Shown here piece by piece: positions 32,230-39,008 of a DNA stretch of 39,008 nt. Each line of letters starts with the position of its first letter. Positions within the stretch are counted from its first letter, which is position 1. Both the position numbers and the translations under genes were made by a program. Source of the stretch: JANRKB01 sp033763695 (GTDB lineage Bacteria > Planctomycetota > Phycisphaerae > Phycisphaerales > UBA1924); assembly GCA_033763695.1 (NCBI GenBank), contig JANRKB010000011.1, forward strand, positions 1 through 39,008, given 5' to 3'. The notes under the pieces are model-generated. The model was not told where the DNA came from and made no database searches. It worked only from the letters and a program-made list of their open reading frames with translations.

Positions 32230-32569
32230 CGCCGCATGCCTGATCGTGTTTTGATTGGTGCTTTGGGGGTCGTGCTCTCGCCTCGGCGCGATCGCGCAGA
32301 CCGCGGACGCCGCCTCGCGCACGCGGTTTGACGTGTTTCAGGCGGCAAAACACCACTTGACGCGCGGGGGTGAACTTTGGATGATCGTCCTTCATGTCGC
32401 CCGCGACGCACATGATCTCTCTCGCTGCCCGCTCGGGCCGCGTTGTGTGCGTGGCCCGCTCGTTCGGGTTGGCCGCGGCGTCACGCAAAGGCCAGCGCTT
32501 ACAACAGCGTCGTCTGCCACGATCGCAGTCGCGCACGCTCCCGGCCTTCACCTCTGTGGGAATCTGAGC
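32230..32569. other. Gene-free leader region before the ammonium transporter
   Basis: This stretch of 340 bases has no convincing gene on either strand. It holds the promoter at 32357-32385 and therefore about 180 bases of untranslated leader. I found no sigma-54 type element with the usual GG/GC spacing, which would be expected for a classical NtrC-regulated amt operon. Confidence 0.45.
32357..32385 (+). promoter_or_regulatory. Sigma-70-type promoter for the amt-PII operon
   Basis: TTGACG (32357-32362) and GATGAT (32380-32385) are separated by exactly 17 bases. The -10 element matches four of six consensus bases. It would give a leader of about 180 bases before the ammonium transporter. Confidence 0.5.
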
Positions 32570-34309
32570 ATGCGAAGAACTCGATCGTGGCCCGCCTGCC
32601 TTGCAGGTGGGGTTGTTGCGTTGCTTTGTCTTCTCTGTTGTCCCGCGCTTGCGATGGGTGACGAGCCCGCCGCCGCGCTGACTGATGCTGCCCAAACTGC
32701 CGCCCAGGCCGCACCGCAAGCCATGAAGGTTGATACCGGCGACACCGCGTGGATGCTCACCAGCACGGCACTCGTGCTGATGATGACCATTCCCGGTCTC
32801 GCGCTCTTCTACGGCGGTCTCGTCCGCAGCAAGAACATCCTCAGCATGCTCATGCACAGCCTCTTCTCCGCGGCACTCGTCAGCGTGCTGTGGGTCGTCG
32901 TCGGTTACTCGATCGCCTTCGGCGCGACTAAGGGCGGTTGGTGCGGCGGGCTGGACCTGCTCATGCTCAAGGGCGTGATGGGCACCAACAACGCCCTCGC
33001 CCCCACCATCCCCGCACTGCTCTTCGTGGCGTATCAACTCACGTTCGCGGTCATCACGCCCGCACTCATCAGCGGCGCGTTCGCCGAGCGCATGCGTTTC
33101 CCCGCGTTCGCGCTCTTCACCACGCTCTGGGCCTTGTTCATCTACGCCCCGCTCGCCCACTGGGTCTGGGGCGGCGGCTGGATCGCCACCAAGATCGGCG
33201 CGCTCGACTTCGCCGGCGGCACCGTCGTTCACATCTCCAGCGGCATCTCAGCGCTCGTCACCGCCATGTACCTGGGCAAGCGCGTGGGCTATGGCCACGA
33301 GCCGATGACGCCGCACAACCTGCCGTTCACCGTGATCGGCGCGGGTCTGCTCTGGGTCGGCTGGTTCGGCTTCAACGCCGGCAGCGCACTGGGCAGCAAT
33401 GAACTGGCTTCGATCGCGATGCTCAACACCAATACCGCCGCGGCAGCCGCGGCACTGGGCTGGCTGGGCGCGGAAGTGCTGCGTGGCGGCAAGCCCACCA
33501 TCCTCGGTGCGGCATCGGGCGCTGTCGCAGGCTTGGTCGTCATCACGCCCGCCGCTGGCTTCGTCACGCCGGGCGCATCAATTATCATGGGCGCCCTGGG
33601 CGGCATGGTCTGCTACGCCGCGGTGTCCCTCAAGCCGCGTCTGGGCTATGACGACGCGCTCGATGTCGTCGGCGTGCACTTCGTCGGCGGCACGCTCGGC
33701 GCGTTGCTCACCGGTGTCTTCGCCACCAGCAGCATCAACTCCGCGATCCCCACCCTGACCGCCGGCGCGGGCAACGCGCTGGGCGGGCAGACCGGCGGCG
33801 GTCTTCTCTATGGCAACGGCGCACTGCTCGCCAAGCAGGCCGTCGCCGTCGGCGCGACCATCCTCTACTGCGGCGTGGGCACGCTCGTGCTGCTCGCCGT
33901 CACCAATGCCATCACCAAGGTTCGCGCCATCCGCGAGGAAGAGATCGATGGTCTCGACCTCTCGCAGCACACCGAGCGTGCGTACGCGTTCGGCGGCGGC
34001 GAGACTGCGGCGATGGCCGGTGCCGAGCCCAAGCCCGCGATGTCGCCGCCGATCTTCGGCGAGCGATTTACCGTCGCGCTCGAGGGCGTCGATGCCGTCG
34101 CCATGATGGACCGCTGGCGCACGCTGTGCCAGGAGAGCAGCAAACCCGCGAGCGCGGAGTTCAAGGATCTCTACGCACGCGTCACCACCGTCCGCGGCAC
34201 GCGCTTCCGCTTCCGCGGCGGCGATCGTGACTCCACCCGCAAGCAGCTTCAATCTCTCTTCAACGACCTGGGCCCCGGCGTCAACGCCAAGGTGGAGGAC
34301 TCCCTGTGA
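32570..34309 (+). CDS. amt: Ammonium transporter with extended cytoplasmic tail
   Basis: This 579-residue Amt protein starts with a signal-like helix (residues about 8-28) as in many Amt proteins. The core is typical: WMLTSTALVLMMTIPGLALFYGGLVRSKN, SGAFAERMRFPAF, VWGGGWIA, GTVVHISSGISAL, GWFGFNAGSAL, NTNTAAAAAALGW and DVVGVHFVGGTLGALLTGVF. After the usual end (IDGLDLSQHTERAYAF, near 463-475) there is an extra tail of about 100 residues. It includes FTVALEGVDAVAMMDRWRTLCQESS and a charged SRKQLQSLFNDLG-like end and might contact the PII protein encoded next; this is inference. The stop overlaps the PII start by four bases. Confidence 0.93.
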   Translation: MRRTRSWPACLAGGVVALLCLLCCPALAMGDEPAAALTDAAQTAAQAAPQAMKVDTGDTAWMLTSTALVLMMTIPGLALFYGGLVRSKNILSMLMHSLFSAALVSVLWVVVGYSIAFGATKGGWCGGLDLLMLKGVMGTNNALAPTIPALLFVAYQLTFAVITPALISGAFAERMRFPAFALFTTLWALFIYAPLAHWVWGGGWIATKIGALDFAGGTVVHISSGISALVTAMYLGKRVGYGHEPMTPHNLPFTVIGAGLLWVGWFGFNAGSALGSNELASIAMLNTNTAAAAAALGWLGAEVLRGGKPTILGAASGAVAGLVVITPAAGFVTPGASIIMGALGGMVCYAAVSLKPRLGYDDALDVVGVHFVGGTLGALLTGVFATSSINSAIPTLTAGAGNALGGQTGGGLLYGNGALLAKQAVAVGATILYCGVGTLVLLAVTNAITKVRAIREEEIDGLDLSQHTERAYAFGGGETAAMAGAEPKPAMSPPIFGERFTVALEGVDAVAMMDRWRTLCQESSKPASAEFKDLYARVTTVRGTRFRFRGGDRDSTRKQLQSLFNDLGPGVNAKVEDSL

Positions 34310-34659
34310 AACTCATCACCGCTGTCGTTCGACCCGAAACCTTCGAGGCCATCCGTCAGGCCCTCGCCGAGATCGACGTCTACCTCATGACCGTGACCGA
34401 AGTGCAGGGCTGCGGCAAGCAGCGCGGCTTCACCGAGGTCTATCGCGGCATGGAAGTGGAGGAACGCCTCATTCCCAAGCTGAAAATCGAGATCGCCGTC
34501 AACGATGCGTTCGTTGAGGCAACCGTCGAGGCCATCGTGCGCGGCGCCCGCACCGGCGACACCGGCAAGGTGGGCGACGGCAAGATCTTCGTCCTCCCGC
34601 TTGAGGACTGCATCCGCATCCGCACCGGGGAGACCGGACCCCGGGCCATCGGTCCCTGA
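34306..34659 (+). CDS. glnK: PII-type nitrogen regulatory protein, T-loop without Tyr51
   Basis: This 117-residue PII protein is coupled to amt by a 4-base overlap (GTGA). Core features are MKLITAVVRPETFEAIRQAL, TVTEVQGCGKQRG, YRG near 46-48, IPKLKIEIAV and the ATP-binding GKVGDGKIFVLP. The T-loop reads TEVYRGMEVEERL; position 51, the uridylylated tyrosine of enterobacterial GlnB/GlnK, is Val. Control would then rest on ATP/ADP and 2-oxoglutarate binding alone, or on another modification such as at Tyr46. The usual role is to block Amt when nitrogen is plentiful. Confidence 0.95.
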   Translation: MKLITAVVRPETFEAIRQALAEIDVYLMTVTEVQGCGKQRGFTEVYRGMEVEERLIPKLKIEIAVNDAFVEATVEAIVRGARTGDTGKVGDGKIFVLPLEDCIRIRTGETGPRAIGP

Positions 34660-34674
34660 AGCATCGCAAGTTCG

Positions 34675-34697
34675 CCTCTGGAGAGAGAGGTTTTCTT
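34675..34697 (+). terminator. Weak terminator after glnK
   Basis: CCTCT (34675-34679) pairs with AGAGG (34686-34690) around GGAGAG, followed by TTTTCTT. It lies 16 bases after the PII stop codon. The 5-bp stem is short, so termination may be partial and readthrough into the folded segment is possible. Confidence 0.45.
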
Positions 34698-34925
34698 GTC
34701 GGTGGGCCGATTGCCGCGTGTGACGCATGGGCCGGAGAGAGAGCCCCCTGCGTCGTGTGCCCACGCGGCGGACATTCCCGGCGATTCGTCGCCGGCTTGA
34801 GGAGAGCGTCACGCCCGCGCGAGAGCGCCGGCGTGGCGATTCACGACGCGAAGAGAAATCTTCGCGCGACAAGCGTCATCTTCCGGGGCGCGGCCGGCAC
34901 GTTGCCGGCCGTGCCTCGTTTTTGA
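34698..34925 (+). ncRNA. Candidate structured RNA with tetraloop hairpins and own terminator
   Basis: About 230 bases between glnK and the CPBP gene contain no reasonable reading frame. Hairpins in series are 34778-34784 with 34789-34795 (TTCG loop); 34810-34820 with 34825-34835 (GAGA loop, one C-C mismatch); 34847-34854 with 34859-34866 (GAAA loop, 8 perfect pairs); then the terminator at 34888-34925. Such loops (UUCG, GNRA) are characteristic of selected RNA structure. Near 34731-34745 there is a GGAGAGAGAG linker like those in the 16729-17650 segment. It may be a small RNA made by processing or readthrough of the amt-PII transcript, or from its own promoter, which I could not find. The class is unknown. 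Confidence 0.5.
34888..34925 (+). terminator. Strong intrinsic terminator
   Basis: An 11-bp stem (34888-34898 with 34904-34914, one G-T pair) with loop ACGTT is followed by CTCGTTTTTG. It is oriented to stop plus-strand transcription about 125 bases before the CPBP gene, so a transcript must arrive from upstream. Confidence 0.8.
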
Positions 34926-35048
34926 GTACCATGTCGTTCATTCACGGTTGCGCCCGCCCCCTTGTCTTCAAGCAGCCCCGAGATGACGGCCCAACGACGA
35001 GTCGTCGCGTGCAGAGCGTCGCCAGTTCAAGCAGAACACCTCTAAGTA

Positions 35049-35960
35049 ATGAGCGATGACAGCCTCCACCCCGTGTCCCCACGCCCCATGGCCGCACGAC
35101 TCCCCGTGGTCGCTGAGGTGATTGCGGTTTTTGCGGCGGTCCATGTCGGGTATCGCGCGTTCAAACGCTTCACACCGATGGGCCATTGGGAGAGCGACTC
35201 AGGGCTGAACTTTTCGCCCGGCGTCTTCATGATCGCTACATCACTTCTGATCCTGCTCCTCCTACGCAGAAAGCCATCAGACTTTGGATTGGTGTTCACA
35301 CGTTGGCGCGAGCATGTTCCGGTGGGGCTTGTCTTGGGCGTGACTGCCGCATTGGGTTCCGTGGCGATCGTCGTGCTTGGACGCTTTCAAATCACTCCAG
35401 GAAAACCGCCACCCGATGGCTTGGCTTTGATCGGCGCTGGCGGAGAACTCGCGCTGTCGCTCGTCATGCTCGTTCTTCTCAGACGCGATCAGGGCCACAT
35501 CGCACGCTTCCCCCGATGGTTGACATGCCTCGCCTTCGCGTCGATTTGCACGATGCTGCCGGCCCTGGCTGCATTTGTCCACAAACCCATCGGTCACGCC
35601 TTGGCACTGACGATGGAACTGCTCGTGTGCGCCGGATTTGGCGAAGAGGTTTTTTTCCGCGGCTACATGCAATCGCGGGTCAACATGGCTTTCGGCACGC
35701 CGTGGCGGCTGCTCGGCGTGGACTTTGGCCCGGGCCTTGTCATCTCGGCGACGATGTTCGGGATCATCCACGCCCTCAATACCGCCGACTACTTCGTTGG
35801 TCGGTTCGACGTTGCATGGGCGTGGGGCCTCATGAACGTCTGCAACGGACTGTGCCTCGGACTGCTTCGCGAGCGAACCCGAAGCGTTCTCGCCAGTTCG
35901 GTCGCCCATGCAACGACAAACATGTTCCTTCAACTGCCGCAGTTTCTGCCGCGTCACTGA
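35049..35960 (+). CDS. CPBP-family intramembrane glutamic protease (CAAX protease-like)
   Basis: This 303-residue membrane protein has about eight helices. The catalytic motifs of the CPBP/Abi family are present: EExxxR as Glu199-Glu200-Arg204 in FGEEVFFRGYMQSR, then FGIIHAL (His in motif 2) and SSVAHATTN (motif 3). Family members cleave isoprenylated or other membrane proteins, or act in bacteriocin immunity; the target here is unknown. ATG 35049 follows a weak TAAG. Upstream is the terminator of the folded segment, so the gene has its own promoter or is weakly expressed. Confidence 0.88.
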   Translation: MSDDSLHPVSPRPMAARLPVVAEVIAVFAAVHVGYRAFKRFTPMGHWESDSGLNFSPGVFMIATSLLILLLLRRKPSDFGLVFTRWREHVPVGLVLGVTAALGSVAIVVLGRFQITPGKPPPDGLALIGAGGELALSLVMLVLLRRDQGHIARFPRWLTCLAFASICTMLPALAAFVHKPIGHALALTMELLVCAGFGEEVFFRGYMQSRVNMAFGTPWRLLGVDFGPGLVISATMFGIIHALNTADYFVGRFDVAWAWGLMNVCNGLCLGLLRERTRSVLASSVAHATTNMFLQLPQFLPRH

Positions 35961-36090
35961 CGACGAATCGTTTGCGCTGGCGGCGGGGCAAGCACATTCG
36001 GCGTTGTCGTCGTAGATAACTCCAGCGGAACTCAGTTCCAACATCAACGGCGCGCGGTGCATCCGCTGCGGCAACACCGTCTGGGATCGC

Positions 36091-38025
36091 CTACTGCTTG
36101 GCGTCCAGTTCCGCCCAGCGTGCGTACAGCCGCTCGATCTCGGTTTGCAGCGTCGCGGCTTGCGTACTGATCGTCGCAAACCTTTTGTGGTCAGCGATCA
36201 CCGCAGGATCGGCCATCTGTTCTTCGAGGCTCTTGAGCGTGGACTCGTGCTTCAGAATCGTCGGCTCGATCTCCGCGAGCTCGCGCTGCTCTTTGTACGC
36301 GAGTTTCTTCTTGCTGGCGGCGGGAGCCGAAGATGCTGCGCTCGGCGCATCGGTCGTACTCGCCGCGTCATCTGAAGCTCTCGCCGCCTTCGCGGCAGGC
36401 TTGCTGTTCGCGCTCGCTTCGTACGCCTGATACATCTCCCACTGGTCGTAGTTGGTGAAGTGGCGTGCGTGCCCCGCGCCGTCGAGCGCGATGATGTGCG
36501 TTGCAAGCCGCGCGAGCATCGCGCGATCGTGCGTCACCAGCACCACCGCACCGGGGAACTCTTCTAGGCTCTGCTCCAGCACTTCGAGGCTGGGGATGTC
36601 CAGGTCATTCGTCGGCTCGTCGAGGATCAGCACATCCGCGGGTTCGAGCATGAGTTTGGCGATGTGGATGCGGGCCTGCTCGCCGCCGCTGAGCGCCCGG
36701 ACAGGCTGCTTGAGCTGCATCGAGTTGAACAAGAACATCCGCGCCCATGTGTTGATGTGCAGCGTCTTGCCGCGATAGATCACGGCGTCGGAGTGCGGGC
36801 TGAGCGCCTCGGCCAGCGTGACGCCCGGATCAATCTCCGTGCGATGCTGGCTGAAGACGACCTTCCGCAGTTTCTCAGCCCGCTTGATCGTGCCCGGCGG
36901 CGGGGTGCCGATCGGCACGTTCACCGCCTCCGCCGCGGCTTTGAGCGCAGCCTCGCTCGCGGGGTCGGGCGTCATCTCGCCCGTCAGCAACTTGATGAGT
37001 GTCGACTTGCCCGAGCCGTTGGGCCCCATCAGGCCCAGCTTCTGCCCCGGCGAAAGGACCAAATCCAGATCCGTAAACAGTGCTCGCCCGCCGAGCGACT
37101 TGCTGATCGCGCGTGCCACCAGCAGCTTCTGCGTTTGCCGACCCGTCGCGTCCCAGTCAATGCTCGCGGCACGCGGCGTCGCGTTGCGTTCCTTCAACTC
37201 CGCAAGCTCAGCGATCCGCTCGTGCGACGCGTCGATGCGACTCTTGCTCTTGGTGCGGCGTGCTTTCGCGCCGCGGCTCAGCCAGCGCAAATCCTCTCGC
37301 ACCTGGTTCGCCAAAGTCTGTTCCTGGCGGGCCTGGCCGTCAAGAAACTCCTGCTTGCGCCGCAGGAACTCGCTGTAGTTACCATCGATCGCGAAGATGC
37401 CCCGCGGATACTGGCGCGAAAGCTCCGCGATGCGCGTGGCGACGCCCTCAAGAAACTCGCGATCGTGCGTCACGACGATGCTCGCGAACGGTCCGGCGCG
37501 CAGCGTCTCTTCGAGCCAGTCAATACCTTCAATATCGAGGTGATTCGTCGGCTCATCGAGCAGCAGCGCGTCGGGCTCCTTGCACAGTTCACGCGCGATC
37601 GCCAGCCGCTTTCGCTGGCCGCCCGAGAGCACGCTGGTGGGCCGATCAAGGTCTGTGAAGCCGACGCGATCGAGCATCAGCGTCGCCGCCAGTTCTGCCT
37701 CATGATCGTCGTGCAGATGCGCCAGTGTCCCCGCGGCGATGCAATCATGCAGCGCACTCACCACCGCCGACAGCACCGTCGAGCCCTCGGGGAACGAGTC
37801 CTTCTGTGGCACATACGCGATCCGAGCGCCCTTGCGTGCGATCACCTCGCCCGCATCGTGCATCGCGTCGCCCGCAAGGATCTTGAGCAGCGTGCTCTTG
37901 CCCGAGCCGTTGGGCCCGATCAGCGCGAGCCGCTCGCGATCCGAAAGCGACAGCGTGACGCCTTCGAACAGCGTCTTGCTGCCGAAGGTCTTCTCCAGAT
38001 CGGTGGCGGTGATCAGCACGGGCAT
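36091..38025 (-). CDS. ABC-F family ATPase (Uup-like)
   Basis: This soluble 644-residue protein has two ABC ATPase domains and no membrane part. The first Walker A is near 37-45 (GPNGSGKST) with signature LSGGQRKRLAIAREL near 133; the second Walker A is near 333-341 with LSGGEQARIHIAKLM near 441. Both are followed by LLDEPTNHLD or ILDEPTNDLD. A linker helix with KSKSRIDASHERIAELAELKERN joins them. A C-terminal Ala/Ser-rich stretch and coiled coil (about 570-644) is the Uup-type DNA-binding end. ABC-F proteins act on ribosomes; Uup also affects transposon excision and Holliday structures. The start is ATG 38025. Confidence 0.9.
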   Translation of the reverse strand: MPVLITATDLEKTFGSKTLFEGVTLSLSDRERLALIGPNGSGKSTLLKILAGDAMHDAGEVIARKGARIAYVPQKDSFPEGSTVLSAVVSALHDCIAAGTLAHLHDDHEAELAATLMLDRVGFTDLDRPTSVLSGGQRKRLAIARELCKEPDALLLDEPTNHLDIEGIDWLEETLRAGPFASIVVTHDREFLEGVATRIAELSRQYPRGIFAIDGNYSEFLRRKQEFLDGQARQEQTLANQVREDLRWLSRGAKARRTKSKSRIDASHERIAELAELKERNATPRAASIDWDATGRQTQKLLVARAISKSLGGRALFTDLDLVLSPGQKLGLMGPNGSGKSTLIKLLTGEMTPDPASEAALKAAAEAVNVPIGTPPPGTIKRAEKLRKVVFSQHRTEIDPGVTLAEALSPHSDAVIYRGKTLHINTWARMFLFNSMQLKQPVRALSGGEQARIHIAKLMLEPADVLILDEPTNDLDIPSLEVLEQSLEEFPGAVVLVTHDRAMLARLATHIIALDGAGHARHFTNYDQWEMYQAYEASANSKPAAKAARASDDAASTTDAPSAASSAPAASKKKLAYKEQRELAEIEPTILKHESTLKSLEEQMADPAVIADHKRFATISTQAATLQTEIERLYARWAELDAKQ

Positions 38026-38298
38026 GGGGCTGCAAGATAGGGCCGTCGCCCGGGCGGCGTCCGACGCCCGAGAACGACCGACGCACGCGATTTGCAAAAC
38101 CTATCGGTCGACGACTGCGAAGAGAGCGTCGGAGGGTCGAGGTGCGTCTGTGCCGCGTGTGCGGCGTGTTCCCGCGATCGACAACCCGTTTCCGCGTGCA
38201 CCCGCACTTTGGCTGGCAATGTCATCGCTGCGCGGGCATGGTCACTATGGCGGAGCAGTTCCGCCCGCGTTTGTTTGTTTCGGCGAGAGGAGATCAAG

Positions 38299-38826
38299 AT
38301 GAAGACCAAGTATCTGATTGCCGCGACCGTCGTTGGCTTGGCCGCGTCTTCCGCGATGGCGCAGTCGCGTTCTTCGTTCCTTGTGGCGAACAACATCAGC
38401 GGCATCACCGTCACCAACCAAGGCGGCAACTCGTACAAAGTGTCCGTCGCCAATGGCGCAACGTTCACGTACAACTCCGTCGCCTACACGATCTCGGCCG
38501 TCTTCGGCGTCTGGGCTCTGGGCGATGCGAACGACGTGACTGGCTCCACCAGCAGCTTCGGCGTGTGGAGCGCCAACTCGAGCAATGCGGGCACCGGCGG
38601 CATCCTCGGCTGGAAGACCAACCCCAACTCGGGCATCGCGGCCGCGGGCACGCAAACCTTCACCTTCAACAGCCTCGGCGCGTTTGATCGCTTCGGCTTC
38701 CACGTGACGACGACGACAGCGTTCCCCGGCACCGCCGGCGTCACCGGCTACATCACCACCCCGACGCCCGGCGCGACCGCGCTGCTCGGCCTCGGCGGTC
38801 TTGTGATGGCCCGTCGTCGTCGCTGA
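38299..38826 (+). CDS. Secreted protein with PEP-CTERM-like C-terminal anchor
   Basis: This is a 175-residue protein. A signal peptide MKTKYLIAATVVGLAASSAMAQ is followed by a beta-rich, Asn/Ser/Thr/Gly-rich body. The tail reads PTPGATALLGLGGLVMARRRR: a Pro-rich motif, a short hydrophobic helix and a basic end, as in the PEP-CTERM sorting signals recognised by exosortase in planctomycetes. GAGGAG lies seven bases before ATG 38299. It probably ends up outside the cell or in the outer layers. A terminator follows. Confidence 0.85.
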   Translation: MKTKYLIAATVVGLAASSAMAQSRSSFLVANNISGITVTNQGGNSYKVSVANGATFTYNSVAYTISAVFGVWALGDANDVTGSTSSFGVWSANSSNAGTGGILGWKTNPNSGIAAAGTQTFTFNSLGAFDRFGFHVTTTTAFPGTAGVTGYITTPTPGATALLGLGGLVMARRRR

Positions 38827-38855
38827 GTGCTTACAGCACATCCTGTTCACGAATG

Positions 38856-38883
38856 CGGCCCGCCTTCAAGGCGGGCCGTTCTC
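38856..38883 (+). terminator. Intrinsic terminator after the PEP-CTERM-like gene
   Basis: CGGCCCGCC (38856-38864) and GGCGGGCCG (38870-38878) form a perfect 9-bp stem with loop TTCAA, followed by TTCTC. It lies 29 bases after the stop codon and may also serve the convergent gene at 38928. Confidence 0.7.
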
Positions 38884-38927
38884 ATGGCGCGTCAACAATG
38901 TCCGTGCCTTCCCACGCGCTGGCGCGA

Positions 38928-39008
38928 TTACAGGATCCGCTTGGACCGCGGATAGCTGCCCAAGACGATGATCTCCTGGCAGTGTTCGGCAGCTTCCTCA
39001 ATGGCGGC
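38928..39008 (-). CDS. C-terminal fragment of a gene (partial, runs off right edge)
   Basis: On the minus strand, 26 open codons from the window edge end at TAA (38930-38928). The peptide ends AAIEEAAEHCQEIIVLGS then YPRSKRIL. It looks like a normal cytoplasmic helix followed by a beta strand. I do not recognise the family. It converges with the PEP-CTERM-like gene. Confidence 0.6.
   Translation of the reverse strand, partial: AAIEEAAEHCQEIIVLGSYPRSKRIL

Noticed and set aside
32230..32569. Sigma-54 promoter or riboswitch before amt
   Set aside because: No GG/GC pair with sigma-54 spacing was visible, and no extended pairing like that of known nitrogen-related riboswitches was found; only a sigma-70-type promoter is supported.

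Overview
The window is GC-rich, gene-dense bacterial DNA that fits a planctomycete of the Phycisphaerae/Phycisphaerales type. Three lines of evidence point there: secreted proteins ending in a short calcium-loop (dockerin-like) module that closes on Gly-Cys; an ECF sigma factor translationally coupled to a giant Ser/Thr kinase with WD40-like repeats; and a small secreted protein with a PEP-CTERM-like tail ending in Arg residues. The organism assignment is inference from gene content. I see no tRNA, rRNA, CRISPR array, transposase, integrase or phage gene.

Layout. 1-7.4 kb: secreted-protein genes (start of one at the left edge, a C-type-lectin/beta-helix protein, an orphan dockerin-like fragment, a LamG-like protein) around the sigma factor/kinase pair. 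7.3-12.7 kb: a folded RNA element with a terminator, a GbsR/MarR regulator with a palindromic operator, RecX, PurQ, a royal-jelly/yellow-type lipoprotein and an apparently frameshifted membrane gene. 13.1-15.1 kb: Isc-type ferredoxin, IscX, YbaB/EbfC and a Nudix protein. 15.1-19.1 kb: a SRPBCC-SDR fusion, then about 1.1 kb without a convincing protein gene that holds a promoter and a chain of very long hairpins, then a HEPN/MNT toxin-antitoxin pair behind an unpaired CoA-transferase subunit A. 19.3-25.5 kb: small membrane proteins, ribokinase, a TSUP exporter, a DUF4230-like protein, a GmhB-like HAD phosphatase and IspD. 25.7-32.2 kb: OPT transporter, an 826-residue secreted dockerin-like protein, QueC, a zinc-ribbon membrane protein. 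32.5-36 kb: ammonium transporter coupled to a PII protein, a second folded intergenic RNA candidate, a CPBP protease. 36-39 kb: ABC-F ATPase, the PEP-CTERM-like protein and the C-terminal end of an unidentified gene.

Cooperation between genes. The sigma factor and kinase form a coupled signalling pair. Amt and PII form a nitrogen sensing and uptake pair; the PII protein lacks the uridylylated tyrosine of enterobacteria and the transporter has a long cytoplasmic tail. Ferredoxin and IscX form a partial Fe-S assembly cluster. MNT and HEPN form an AMPylation-type toxin-antitoxin module.

The most unusual content is RNA-like. The segment 16695-17650 carries a good promoter, an apparently leaderless four-cysteine peptide and at least eight stems, including perfect or near-perfect arms of 17 and 21 nucleotides. 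A second, shorter folded segment (34698-34925) with UUCG, GAGA and GAAA loops ends in an intrinsic terminator. Both share purine-rich GAGAGAG linkers. I do not recognise either as a known RNA class.
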